Numbered from the stretch's first letter, positions 8,046-16,752 are shown. The stretch: 64,000 bases of DNA from Vibrio cyclitrophicus (GCA_023206055.1 CP065367.1:1736001-1800000); one strand, 5' to 3'. Translations and numbers: made by a program. The notes: generated by a model not told the origin, from the letters alone.

Positions 8046-9824
8046 ATGGAACTCAATACTCTGATCGTAGGAATTTATTTCCTTTTCCTTATCGCAATAG
8101 GTTGGATGTTTAGAACGTTCACCAGTACAACCAGTGACTATTTCCGCGGGGGCGGTAACATGCTTTGGTGGATGGTTGGCGCAACTGCGTTTATGACTCA
8201 GTTCAGTGCTTGGACCTTCACTGGTGCGGCAGGTAAAGCTTATGCTGATGGTTTGGCGGTAGCAATTATCTTCCTAGCGAACGCATTTGGTTACCTGATG
8301 AACTACCTTTACTTCGCTCCGAAATTCCGTCAATTGAGAGTAGTAACTCCTATTGATGCGATTCGTATGCGTTTTGGTAGCTTTAACGAGCAAGTATTTA
8401 CTTGGTCTGGCATGCCGAACAGTATTGTTTCTGCGGGGATCTGGCTGAACGGTTTGGCGATTATCGCATCGGGCATCTTTGGCTTTGATATGACAACAAC
8501 CATCATTCTGACGGGTCTTGTAGTATTAGTCATGTCGGTGACTGGCGGCTCTTGGGCGGTTATCGCATCTGACTTCATGCAGATGGTTATCATCATGGCA
8601 GTAACCGTAACGTGTGCAGCTGTTGCTATCGTGCAAGGTGGCGGCGTTACTGAGATCATTAACGACTTCCCTGTAGAAGAAGGTGCATCATTCGTTTCTG
8701 GTAACAACCTGAACTACGTAAGCATCTTCGGAATCTGGGCATTCTTCATCTTCTTCAAGCAGTTCAGTATCACCAACAACATGTTGAACTCTTACCGTTA
8801 CCTAGCGGCAAAAGACTCCAAGAACGCGAAGAAAGCGGCACTGTTGGCGTGTATTCTGATGACAATCGGTCCAATCATTTGGTTCATGCCACCTTGGTTC
8901 GTGGCAGGGCAAGGCATTGATCTTGCTGCACATTACCCAGATGCAGGTTCTAAAGCAGGCGACTTCGCTTACCTTTACTTCGTAGAGCAATACATGCCAG
9001 CGGGTATGGTGGGGCTTCTAATCGCAGCGATGTTTGCGGCAACTATGTCTTCTATGGACTCAGGCTTAAACCGTAACTCTGGTATCTTTGTAATCAACTT
9101 CTACCAACCGATTCTTCGTCCAAACGCGACAGAGAAAGAGCTGATGATTGTGTCTAAGTTGATGTCTACTTTCTTTGGTCTTGCCATCATCCTTATCGCG
9201 CTGTTCATCAACTCGCTAAAAGGCTTAAGTCTGTTCGACACCATGATGTACGTGGGTGCATTAATCGGCTTCCCAATGACCATTCCAGCATTCTGTGGCT
9301 TCTTCCTTAAGAAGACTCCGGACTGGGCAGGTTGGGGTACGCTAGTGGTCGGTGCGATTGTGTCTTACATCGTTGGTTTCGTGATTACCGCTGAGATGCT
9401 ACAGAACTGGTTCAACCTAGAGCCTCTAACAGGCCGCGAATGGTCTGACTTAAAAGTAGCAGTAGGCCTGATTGCACACTTAACCTTTACTGCTGGCTTC
9501 TTCATTCTTTCGACTCTGTTCTACAAACCACTGGAAGCGTCTCGTCAGAAAGATGTCGATACCTTCTTCAACAACTTAGCGACACCATTGGTTTCTGAGT
9601 CAACAGCACAGAAGAAACTGGATAACAAACAACGTCACATGCTGGGTTCTCTGATCGCAGTGTCTGGTGTAGCCGTGATGGCGATGTTTGCTCTGCCGAA
9701 CCCATTCTGGGGAAGAATGATGTTCGTACTGTGTGGCGGTATCGTGTTCATCGTTGGTCTGCTGTTAGTGAAAGCCGTAGACGACTCAGTTGAGGATGCG
9801 AAACAAGCGAAGAAAACTGCCTAA
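8046..9824 (+). CDS. Sodium:solute symporter (SSS/SLC5 family)
   Basis: A 592-residue integral membrane transporter with about 14 hydrophobic segments. It imports an organic solute, probably a sugar or sugar acid, with Na+. The SSS-family core is visible in SDYFRGGGNMLWWMVGATAFMTQFSAWTFTG near the start (residues about 30-60) and LLIAAMFAATMSSMDSGLNRNSGIF (about 325-350). A long C-terminal extension beyond TM13 is typical of the SGLT/ToaB-like branch. Its position between PTS genes suggests carbohydrate import by a second energy source. Alginate-monomer symporters of Vibrio belong to the same family, but no alginate genes adjoin it, so the substrate is open. An AAGAAG ribosome site precedes the ATG. 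Confidence 0.87.
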   Translation: MELNTLIVGIYFLFLIAIGWMFRTFTSTTSDYFRGGGNMLWWMVGATAFMTQFSAWTFTGAAGKAYADGLAVAIIFLANAFGYLMNYLYFAPKFRQLRVVTPIDAIRMRFGSFNEQVFTWSGMPNSIVSAGIWLNGLAIIASGIFGFDMTTTIILTGLVVLVMSVTGGSWAVIASDFMQMVIIMAVTVTCAAVAIVQGGGVTEIINDFPVEEGASFVSGNNLNYVSIFGIWAFFIFFKQFSITNNMLNSYRYLAAKDSKNAKKAALLACILMTIGPIIWFMPPWFVAGQGIDLAAHYPDAGSKAGDFAYLYFVEQYMPAGMVGLLIAAMFAATMSSMDSGLNRNSGIFVINFYQPILRPNATEKELMIVSKLMSTFFGLAIILIALFINSLKGLSLFDTMMYVGALIGFPMTIPAFCGFFLKKTPDWAGWGTLVVGAIVSYIVGFVITAEMLQNWFNLEPLTGREWSDLKVAVGLIAHLTFTAGFFILSTLFYKPLEASRQKDVDTFFNNLATPLVSESTAQKKLDNKQRHMLGSLIAVSGVAVMAMFALPNPFWGRMMFVLCGGIVFIVGLLLVKAVDDSVEDAKQAKKTA

Positions 9825-9859
9825 GTTCGCTAACCAGTTACACAAGTAATTAAACATAA

Positions 9860-9896
9860 AACGGTTGAGCTCTAATGCTCAGCCGTTTTTTATTTT
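9860..9896 (+). terminator. Rho-independent terminator of the symporter gene
   Basis: AACGGTTGAGC / GCTCAGCCGTT forms a long hairpin with a 6-nt loop, followed by TTTTTATTTTG. It lies 35 bp past the symporter stop. Confidence 0.85.
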
Positions 9897-9898
9897 GT

Positions 9899-9933
9899 GA
9901 GCAAATGAGCAAATGAGCAAATGAGCAAATGAG
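9899..9933. repeat. Tandem repeat, four copies of GAGCAAAT plus a partial copy
   Basis: Four exact 8-bp units in a row followed by GAG, just downstream of the symporter terminator. It is non-coding and outside recognisable signals. Such short perfect arrays usually arise by slippage and vary between strains. Confidence 0.9.
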
Positions 9934-10029
9934 TATAGAAGGATTGGATAAGTGTCATAACAGGAGATAAATGGATTCTTTGAGCTTAACCAGAATAGTT
10001 GAATTAGATGGGGTGAATTAGAAGAGAAA

Positions 10030-10803
10030 TTAGATAAGGCGAGACGAGATGTACATCAACAGAGCCTGTAGGTCGACACTGCTTCGGGTCTTTTGCAAAC
10101 GCTCATTGACCTGATCGTGAAGTAGGTTTCTAGTTAGGTTGGTCGCCGCCACAATATGCTCACGCTGTGGTTTGGTTGGCAATACCAAAGCGATAGCAAC
10201 GTGTACTTCACCAATGCGTGAGGCCCAGTCAATCGGGTCGTCACTGACGATGACCGCAATCGAGAGATCTTGGGTCGATTCAAACATCACATGGGGCAGA
10301 GCGATCCCTGGTGATACACATGTAGAGGAGCGTTCTTCTCGTTTAATAAATGCCAGAATCAATTCATCTGGATCTTCTGGATAAACAAGGTGAGCGAGGC
10401 CTTTCAAGCACTCAAATTTAGTCAGTTGAGTTTGCGCCTTGGCGTGGTGCCATTTGATATCACAAGGTGGGCATATCTGAGGCATACGCTGGATTAGATC
10501 GTTCGAAAACTCATGGTTCACTTGCGACCCAACCATCGCGTAGTGCTCGGCAATGACATCTTTAAGAACGAAACAGGCCAGTTCTGCATCAATACCGACC
10601 GCGGTGATCTGACATAAATCACCACGAAGTAAACCTACTTGCAGCATCGCGACGGATTTGGAGAGATCAGCGGTTCGATTTTGAGTGATGTTGATAATGC
10701 GAATGGTACTTTTGAACTTCTTCGCTAAGCGAGTCAGCGGCTGCGCGACATGTGAGTTCGCGGCAGGATCGTTAACGAAGAAGGTGATCTGGTATTCGTT
10801 CAT
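10030..10803 (-). CDS. HPr-EIIA fusion protein of the PTS
   Basis: The protein joins an HPr-like domain (about residues 1-90) to a fructose-class EIIA domain (about 115-255). The HPr part keeps a histidine at the expected position (His18 in NSHVAQP), but the usual Arg after it (GLHxRP) is replaced by Gln. The EIIA part has the phospho-His171 in SPGIALPHVMFES. The start at MNEYQITFF gives an HPr-like N-terminus and a 7-bp gap after the EIIB gene; a start 15 codons upstream would overlap EIIB by 38 bp. It probably relays phosphate within this locus, or acts as a regulator. It resembles the gene I recall annotated as nitrogen-regulatory IIA (VC1824) in V. cholerae. Confidence 0.8.
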   Translation of the reverse strand: MNEYQITFFVNDPAANSHVAQPLTRLAKKFKSTIRIINITQNRTADLSKSVAMLQVGLLRGDLCQITAVGIDAELACFVLKDVIAEHYAMVGSQVNHEFSNDLIQRMPQICPPCDIKWHHAKAQTQLTKFECLKGLAHLVYPEDPDELILAFIKREERSSTCVSPGIALPHVMFESTQDLSIAVIVSDDPIDWASRIGEVHVAIALVLPTKPQREHIVAATNLTRNLLHDQVNERLQKTRSSVDLQALLMYISSRLI

Positions 10804-10810
10804 CAAAAGT

Positions 10811-11113
10811 TTAAGTTCGACAGTGCTTAATAAAGACTTTATCGACACTCAACAACACCTCTTCCATTGGAACAAATACGGTTTTAGCTGGGTCAAATCG
10901 GCCTGGTTGTTCGATGTCTATATCAGAGACGATCAACACTTTGTCTGCGAGGGTAATATCTTGGGCTGTCAGTAAGTTTTCAATACCCATAGCGCCTTGC
11001 GTCTCAACTTTGATTGAAACGTTGAACTTAGGGGCTGTTTTATTTAGAGCATCAGCTGCCATATAAGTATGTGCGATGCCTGTAGGGCACGCAGTTACCG
11101 CTACAATTCTCAT
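10811..11113 (-). CDS. PTS fructose-family stand-alone EIIB component
   Basis: A 100-residue EIIB domain alone, with phospho-Cys9 in VTACPTGIAHTYMAADAL and the following KVETQGAMGIEN motif. No EIIC is fused to it. It is the first gene of a two-gene operon with the HPr-EIIA fusion and lies divergent to the EIIA-EIIC-EIIB permease, with which it could interact. Stand-alone EIIB next to HPr-EIIA looks like a phosphoryl relay that could charge or sense another permease. Confidence 0.87.
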   Translation of the reverse strand: MRIVAVTACPTGIAHTYMAADALNKTAPKFNVSIKVETQGAMGIENLLTAQDITLADKVLIVSDIDIEQPGRFDPAKTVFVPMEEVLLSVDKVFIKHCRT

Positions 11114-11430
11114 TATTATTCTCGGCTTAATCTCGTCCCTGTTACCTTACATAAGCTACCTTTCAGACAGAAGCTACCTTGCATGGGAAACCAGTATGGA
11201 AAGTTCGCATAGGGGAGGGGCGATATTGTTATGGGTTCTGTGGATTTTATGGATTGGCGTTTTTTATTCCAAGGTGAAAGTCACACTCTGAGTTCTTGGT
11301 TACAATAATCCAGTTAATGCACCTTTCGTCCTATATATTGAGTGCCTTCACACCGTTAATCTTTTCATCTTATTAACCTTATCACTTACGTAATTACTTC
11401 AGTCTGAAATCAGGCGAGGCAGAGCAGCAT
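11114..11430. other. Divergent intergenic region between EIIB and the EIIACB permease
   Basis: A 317-bp spacer that must carry two divergent promoters. I find no convincing operator or CRP palindrome here; a 71-codon open frame in it has no family features and overlaps the EIIB start antisense, so I do not call it. Confidence 0.3.
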
Positions 11431-13296
11431 ATGGATATCACTAACATTATCGAGCCCGAGATCATCTGCTTAGATTTACAAGCCGACTCAAAACAGGCGG
11501 TATTTGAAGAGCTTGTAGAACTGCTCGACCGTGCCGGTAAGCTCTCCAATAAACGTGAATTCCTTGATGACATCTGGAAGCGTGAAGCCATAGGTAACAC
11601 GGGCTTTGACGATGGTATCGCCATTCCACACGCAAAAAGCACCGCGGTTGCAAAGCCTGCCGTTGCTGTGGGTATCAGCCGCTCTGGTATCGATTATGGC
11701 GCAGACGGCGGCGAACTGTCGGATGTGTTCTTTATGCTTGCTTCACCTGACAACAACGACGACCACCATATCGAGGTGCTAGCTCAGATTTCGACCAGAC
11801 TTATCGAAGATGGCTTTGTTACAAAATTAAAGGCGGTGGAATCGGTTGAGGAGGCTCAAGAGCTGTTTCTTGAAGCCAATTCTGAATCGTTCGATAGTTA
11901 CGCCTCTAGCCATCATGAAGTGTATGTTGAGCCACTAAGCCCTTGGGCTCAATCTCTTAATCGCCTCAAAGAACACCTGTTGTACGGTACTTCGCACATG
12001 ATCCCATTCGTGGTCGCGGGTGGTGTGCTTTTGTCTTTATCGGTGATGATGTCTGGTCATGGTGCTGTGCCTGAGAGCGGCGTTCTGGCTGATATCGCAC
12101 AAATGGGCATAGCGGGGCTAACCCTGTTTACTGCGGTACTCGGTGGTTACATCGCGTATTCGATGGCCGACAAACCGGGTTTAGCGCCCGGAATGATTGG
12201 TTCTTGGGTCGCGGTCAATCAATACAACACCGGCTTTCTTGGGGCGATTGTGGTCGGCTTTTTCGCGGGCTTTGTGGTTAATCTACTTAAGAAGATCAAA
12301 CTGCCAGACAGCATGATCTCGCTGAGCTCTATCTTCATCTATCCGCTTGTCGGCACGTTTGTTACCTGTGGGGCTGTGATGTGGGTGATTGGTGCCCCCA
12401 TTGCGCAGGTGATGCTTGAGATGAACCAAATGCTGACTGGCATGGCAGGCTCAGGAAAAGTGGTGTTGGGCAGTATTTTAGGCGCGATGACGGCCTTTGA
12501 TATGGGGGGCCCAATCAATAAGGTCGCAACGCTGTTTGCGCAAACTCAAGTGAATACTCAACCATGGTTGATGGGCGGTGTAGGGATTGCGATTTGTACA
12601 CCACCACTCGGCATGGCACTGGCGACTTTCTTATCGCCGAAGAAATTCAAAAGAGACGAGCGTGAAGCGGGTAAAGCTGCGGGCATCATGGGAATGATCG
12701 GCATCAGTGAAGGCGCGATCCCATTTGCTGCCGCCGATCCTGCGCGCGTTCTGCCTGCGGTTGTTGCTGGTGGTATTGTCGGTAACGTGGTCGGCTTTAT
12801 GTTCCATGTGGTCAACCATGCACCATGGGGTGGTTGGATTGTGCTGCCAGTGGTTGATGGCAAGATTGGCTATATTGTCGGGACACTAGCAGGTGCTCTA
12901 ACGACGGCTCTGATTGTGATACTACTGAAAAAGAATGTGGTCGAAGGCGAAGCGAATTCTAATCAGTCCACGGGTGGCTCGGTAACAGAAGAAGGGCAAG
13001 CGGATGTACTCGCAATTACGTCTTGCCCGTCGGGGGTCGCCCATACTTTCCTAGCAGCGAAGTCTCTGGAAAAGGCGGCGCATCATCTTGGGGTTCGGAT
13101 AAAGGTTGAAACACAAGGTGCTAACGGGATAGGCAATCGCATCACTCAGAAAGACATTGAAAGGGCGAGGCTAGTGATCTTTGCTCACGATGTGGCGATT
13201 AAAGAGGTCGAGCGCTTTGCGAACGTGAAAACTTTGGACGTCAGCACCAAAGAGGCGATGCTTAATGCGCAGGCGTTGATCATGAGAAAGGTGTAA
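11431..13296 (+). CDS. PTS fructose/mannose-family permease, order EIIA-EIIC-EIIB
   Basis: A 621-residue complete permease. EIIA occupies residues 1-150 with phospho-His67 in GIAIPHAKS. EIIC spans about 170-500 with GTSHMIPFVVAGG, TAFDMGGPINKVA and GISEGAIPFAAADP. EIIB is last, with phospho-Cys532 in SCPSGVAHTF. The C-B half closely matches the EIIBC permease at the start of the window, and the EIIA half resembles the neighbouring EIIA proteins, so it is in effect a fusion of the separated EIIA + EIIBC pair. It imports and phosphorylates a hexose or related sugar; specificity is unknown. It is transcribed alone and ends at a bidirectional terminator. Confidence 0.92.
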   Translation: MDITNIIEPEIICLDLQADSKQAVFEELVELLDRAGKLSNKREFLDDIWKREAIGNTGFDDGIAIPHAKSTAVAKPAVAVGISRSGIDYGADGGELSDVFFMLASPDNNDDHHIEVLAQISTRLIEDGFVTKLKAVESVEEAQELFLEANSESFDSYASSHHEVYVEPLSPWAQSLNRLKEHLLYGTSHMIPFVVAGGVLLSLSVMMSGHGAVPESGVLADIAQMGIAGLTLFTAVLGGYIAYSMADKPGLAPGMIGSWVAVNQYNTGFLGAIVVGFFAGFVVNLLKKIKLPDSMISLSSIFIYPLVGTFVTCGAVMWVIGAPIAQVMLEMNQMLTGMAGSGKVVLGSILGAMTAFDMGGPINKVATLFAQTQVNTQPWLMGGVGIAICTPPLGMALATFLSPKKFKRDEREAGKAAGIMGMIGISEGAIPFAAADPARVLPAVVAGGIVGNVVGFMFHVVNHAPWGGWIVLPVVDGKIGYIVGTLAGALTTALIVILLKKNVVEGEANSNQSTGGSVTEEGQADVLAITSCPSGVAHTFLAAKSLEKAAHHLGVRIKVETQGANGIGNRITQKDIERARLVIFAHDVAIKEVERFANVKTLDVSTKEAMLNAQALIMRKV

Positions 13297-13345
13297 TCCT
13301 TAGACCGCAAAATTAATCATCTATAAAGTTAACTAGATCAAAACT

Positions 13346-13392
13346 AAAAAGACTCCGCTCTAGACCTGATAAGGTGAAAGTGGAGTCTTTTT
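13346..13392. terminator. Bidirectional terminator between the PTS permease and the TetR gene
   Basis: AAAAAGACTCC and GGAGTCTTTTT form an 11-bp perfect stem with a 25-nt loop between two convergent genes. T-runs are present on both strands. Confidence 0.8.
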
Positions 13393-13421
13393 GTATGGCT
13401 TTCTAGTAGATAAGCTCACAC

Positions 13422-14006
13422 CTAAAAAGGGTGGTACTTAAATACGTCTTCAACCATAGAGTTAAGTAGATCGATATCGTCACAGGTTTTCGCGTATGTA
13501 CGCAGGCCTGCGATTTGAACTTGAACATGACGAGCAAGTTGAGTCGGTTCACGCTCTTTGCTTATCTCACCCAATTCTTGCGCTTCTGCTATCAGCTTGG
13601 CGAATTCACCTTCCATAATCTTCAGTGACTTCTTAGCTTCTGCTAATAGTTCCGCGTGCTCATCAGTCAGCTCGGCAACTGTTTTCGCTAACATACACAT
13701 GCCGTTTGGTGCGCTCTGTTTAGATTCGATAACTGCACGTTTTACGAAGTTTTCAAGCGCTTTGATAGGCGATTCGGTTTCACTGCGGAAGCGGTTCAGA
13801 TTAAGGATGCCAAGTTCGGTATAGCGAGCAAGAGTTTCCTTAAACAGTCCTTCTTTACTGCCAAAAGTCGCGTAGATGCTTCCCGGGCGCATATCAATCA
13901 CGTCCTGTAGGTTACGCATAGATGTTGCGTGAAAGCCTTTTTCCCAATACAGGTTAGTTGCTTTGTCTACTACATCTTGTCTATCGAACTTTGCCGTTTT
14001 AGCCAT
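13422..14006 (-). CDS. TetR/AcrR-family transcriptional repressor
   Basis: A 194-residue one-domain-plus-sensor repressor. The N-terminal helix-turn-helix is seen in KGFHATSMRNLQDVIDMRPG followed by SIYATFGSKEGLF, the classical TetR signature. The C-terminal domain would bind a small ligand and includes a Cys in SAPNGMCML, a position where several TetR repressors sense electrophiles. An operator-like GAACG-CT-CGTTC lies 46 bp upstream, indicating autoregulation. The same core occurs twice in the promoter of the AhpD-like gene at 21 kb, the best candidate target. Confidence 0.9.
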   Translation of the reverse strand: MAKTAKFDRQDVVDKATNLYWEKGFHATSMRNLQDVIDMRPGSIYATFGSKEGLFKETLARYTELGILNLNRFRSETESPIKALENFVKRAVIESKQSAPNGMCMLAKTVAELTDEHAELLAEAKKSLKIMEGEFAKLIAEAQELGEISKEREPTQLARHVQVQIAGLRTYAKTCDDIDLLNSMVEDVFKYHPF

Positions 14007-14051
14007 AACATCTACTTCATTAAACTGAACACATACTCAATATTTTATGCT

Positions 14052-14063
14052 GAACGCTCGTTC
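14052..14063. promoter_or_regulatory. Putative TetR operator (autoregulatory)
   Basis: GAACGCTCGTTC has perfect 5-bp arms GAACG/CGTTC around a 2-bp centre. It lies 46 bp upstream of the TetR start, and matches the 12-bp palindrome found before the AhpD-like gene. Confidence 0.6.
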
Positions 14064-14159
14064 TAGTAAAGCCACACCAGTAAGAAAACAGGCTGCTTAG
14101 TCTAGTTATTTGCTAAATGATTGAAACAAAATGGCTAGTGTGTAGCTGCAGGCTGCAAT

Positions 14160-14333
14160 TTATGCGTCAACAACTTCTACGGTTTTATGTTGCGCACCGT
14201 AATAGGTGCCTTCATCAATGGTATACATTAAAATTTCATCACATTCTGGGCAGTTGAATTCTTCGTTGGGTTCAATTGCTGCCTCTTCTACCCATTCCCA
14301 TCCAATGTTTTCTTCGCAAGCAGGACAATCCAT
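14160..14333 (-). CDS. Small zinc-ribbon (CPxC/CPxC) protein
   Basis: A 57-residue protein with two cysteine pairs, MDCPAC at the N-terminus and FNCPECDEIL at residues 27-35, spaced as a zinc ribbon. The rest is acidic with a GTYYGAQHK segment. The start follows an AGAGG ribosome site at good distance. Such CPxCG-type mini-proteins are common in Vibrio and are of unknown role; zinc-mediated protein or nucleic acid contact is a guess. It stands alone between the TetR gene and the chemoreceptor. Confidence 0.75.
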   Translation of the reverse strand: MDCPACEENIGWEWVEEAAIEPNEEFNCPECDEILMYTIDEGTYYGAQHKTVEVVDA

Positions 14334-14733
14334 AAAAACCTCTAATTATGCATCTACGTTATTTTTACGAGCTCGGCATTATACATAGTTGATGTTGAAT
14401 ATATAGATGGTCGTGGGGACATAGCTTGATAAGGCTTGTACAGTTAGTGTGACCTACCACTTTGTGGTTATGTAAAACCTGTCAATTTTCAGTCACTTGC
14501 GCCGGAAAAATGTTGAAGAGCGTATTTGTTTTCCGCTTAAGTTGCATAGCTAACAGTTTTATAAACAAGTCAATGAGTTCTATAAGGTTAAGTGTTAGGT
14601 TTATCGATTGCCGCCGATAGGGAATGGTAATTACTAAAACTGAATAATTATATGATCTCAACAAGGGTATACCGGTTTAGAAGTGTGTCTAATTACAAAC
14701 AGAAAGAAATTTGTTAGCTGCTAGGGAATAAAA
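14334..14733. other. Intergenic region upstream of the NIT chemoreceptor
   Basis: A 400-bp AT-rich spacer. One sequence, TACCACT-tt-GTGGTTA at 14455-14470, partly resembles the NarL/NarP 7-2-7 site (5 of 7 bases in the right half). It is notable only because the next gene carries a nitrate/nitrite-sensing type domain. A 60-codon antisense frame here has no coding features. Confidence 0.3.
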
Positions 14734-14774
14734 ATGAAATTAACTGATATGTCTTTTAAGCAAAAATTATCGCT

Positions 14775-16712
14775 TTGCTTATTTTGCCGATCTTAGGCTT
14801 CTTATGGCTTAGTGTTTCTGCGATATCAAAAGGCGTAGAGACCACCAGTGAAATGGCATCATTAAACCAACTGACGCGTTTGTCTGTTGTATACAGTGAA
14901 TTAGTGCATGAGTTGCAGAAAGAGCGTGGAATGACTGCCGGTTTTATCGGCTCACAGGGTACTCAGTTTGTCAGTGAACTACGTTCACAAAGAACAAGTG
15001 CGGATACTCGACGTGACCGGAGAAACGAATATTGGCAGTCTGCTGACATCAATTTACCGCAAATCACAAAGTTGAATACAGAAATCAGCCGAAGCCTCAA
15101 TCAGATCACTTCTATTCGTAATCGAGTGGATTCTCAATCAATTCCACTCTCTGAGGCGTTAGGTTACTACACTCAACTGAATGCAAAGCTATTGAGCGTA
15201 TCGGCATTGATTGCAGAGTTGAGCTCTGATGCCACCATCACTACAGAAACCATCGCTTACTACAACTTCTTGCAAGGTAAAGAGCGTGCAGGTATTGAAC
15301 GTGCTGTCTTAAATAACACCTTTTCTAAAAATGAATTTGGCCCGGGTATGCTGGTAAAATTCATCTCTTTGGTGACAGAGCAAAATACCTATTTCTCGAA
15401 CTTTGAAATATTGAGCAACCCAGCTAACGTTCGTTTCTTTGAGCAACAGTTAAATGACCGCTCTGTGGCAGAAGTCGAAAAGCTTCGTAGTTTGGCTGAA
15501 TCTAAGATGAGCGGCTTTGATGTCGACCCTGTGTACTGGTTTACACAATCAACGGCGCGTATTGTTCAGTTGAATAAAACAGAGAACCAGCTGGCAGATT
15601 CTCTTATTGCATTGACCGATCAGAAAACTCAGCAAGCTCAATCAGCGATGATGGGCAGTATCGCGATGTTTGTTGTGATTACGTTGTTTGCAACTTTTGT
15701 TAGCTTCAAGGCCATTACCGATCTAACCACACGAGTGAAAGACCTTACTTTAGTGCTTTCAAAAGTTCGTGATGATAATGATTTGACAGTTCGTGCGACT
15801 TACGTAGGTAACAGTGAGCTTGGTCAGATATCTTCATCGCTTAACGAAACTTTAGAGAAGTTCTCCCAGGTGATCGATAACTTGTCTCAATCGAGCTTAA
15901 CACTCGCTTCGGCAGCAGAAGAGACTGCGCAAACTTGCCAATACAACTCCAATACCTTGGTTGAGCAACAAGACCAAATTGGGCTGATTGCAACGGCAAC
16001 TGAGGAGCTTTCGGCAACAGTGAATGAAGTTGCGGCTAAAACGCAGCAAACGGCGACTTCGGCGAAAATGGTGGATCAACAGTCACAAGAGGGCTTGAGC
16101 ACGGTCCAACACTCTTATGAATCGATTGAAATCTTAGCGTCTGAGATTAACGGCTTAGCTGAGAAAATTACCCACCTACACGAAAGCAGCAATAATATTA
16201 ACAGCGTAATCGATGTGATTAAGTCGGTAGCAGATCAAACTAACTTATTGGCATTGAATGCGGCAATTGAAGCGGCTCGTGCGGGTGAGCAGGGTCGTGG
16301 TTTTGCGGTGGTTGCTGATGAAGTTCGTACATTGGCGCAGCGAACTCAAGAGTCGACGTTGGAAATTGAAGGCTTCATTAGTTCGCTACAGTCTGATGTT
16401 CAAACAGCGTTCAATGTGATTGATAACAGTAAAAAAATGTCATCAAGAGCGGTTGAAGATTCGCGAGAGGTTGAACAGACCCTACAAGATATCTCAGGTG
16501 CGGTGAGCGAGATATTCAGCATGACCGAACAGATTGCAACGGCAACTGAAGAGCAAGCGGTCGTTACGCAAGACATTGCTCAGAACGTGGTGGCGGTAGA
16601 GCAGAAGTCGACAGAATCTACGACGGGCGCGACTCAAATTGCGGCGACAGCGAAAGAACAAGCAGAATTGGCAACATCACTAAAAGAGCTTTCGAATACG
16701 TTTAAGAGTTAG
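14775..16712 (+). CDS. Methyl-accepting chemotaxis protein with NIT sensor domain (5' end frameshifted)
   Basis: A chemoreceptor whose periplasmic part looks like a nitrate/nitrite-sensing NIT domain: LVHELQKERGMTAGFIGSQG near residue 45 is the family hallmark. A second membrane segment near 290-312 leads to HAMP and the signalling hairpin with the invariant tip DQTNLLALNAAIEAARAGEQ and GFAVVADEVRTLA. The natural start seems to be the ATG at 14734, which has an AGGGA ribosome site and encodes MKLTDMSFKQKLS, a typical cytoplasmic leader. That frame runs into a stop after 20 codons, while the rest of the first membrane helix continues in the -1 frame. One missing T in CTTTGC would restore it. 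As given, only a TTG at 14775 opens the main frame. Confidence 0.8.
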   Translation: MLILPILGFLWLSVSAISKGVETTSEMASLNQLTRLSVVYSELVHELQKERGMTAGFIGSQGTQFVSELRSQRTSADTRRDRRNEYWQSADINLPQITKLNTEISRSLNQITSIRNRVDSQSIPLSEALGYYTQLNAKLLSVSALIAELSSDATITTETIAYYNFLQGKERAGIERAVLNNTFSKNEFGPGMLVKFISLVTEQNTYFSNFEILSNPANVRFFEQQLNDRSVAEVEKLRSLAESKMSGFDVDPVYWFTQSTARIVQLNKTENQLADSLIALTDQKTQQAQSAMMGSIAMFVVITLFATFVSFKAITDLTTRVKDLTLVLSKVRDDNDLTVRATYVGNSELGQISSSLNETLEKFSQVIDNLSQSSLTLASAAEETAQTCQYNSNTLVEQQDQIGLIATATEELSATVNEVAAKTQQTATSAKMVDQQSQEGLSTVQHSYESIEILASEINGLAEKITHLHESSNNINSVIDVIKSVADQTNLLALNAAIEAARAGEQGRGFAVVADEVRTLAQRTQESTLEIEGFISSLQSDVQTAFNVIDNSKKMSSRAVEDSREVEQTLQDISGAVSEIFSMTEQIATATEEQAVVTQDIAQNVVAVEQKSTESTTGATQIAATAKEQAELATSLKELSNTFKS

Positions 16713-16752
16713 TAACAACGGTAGTTAGGAATTAGTCGTCTATGTAAAAACT

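Noticed and set aside
11076..11291. 71-codon frame in the EIIB/EIIACB divergent region
   Set aside because: It begins antisense within the EIIB gene and has no ribosome site or recognised motif.
14455..14470. NarL/NarP-like 7-2-7 site
   Set aside because: The right half matches only 5 of 7 bases and it is 265 bp from the gene; suggestive only because of the NIT domain.
14482..14664. 60-codon minus-strand frame before the NIT chemoreceptor
   Set aside because: Low-complexity Leu/Ile-rich translation, no ribosome site, no family features.
14734..14800. Programmed -1 frameshifting in the chemoreceptor
   Set aside because: No slippery heptamer of the X-XXY-YYZ type is present and chemoreceptors are not known to use it; a single-base deletion explains the pattern more simply.
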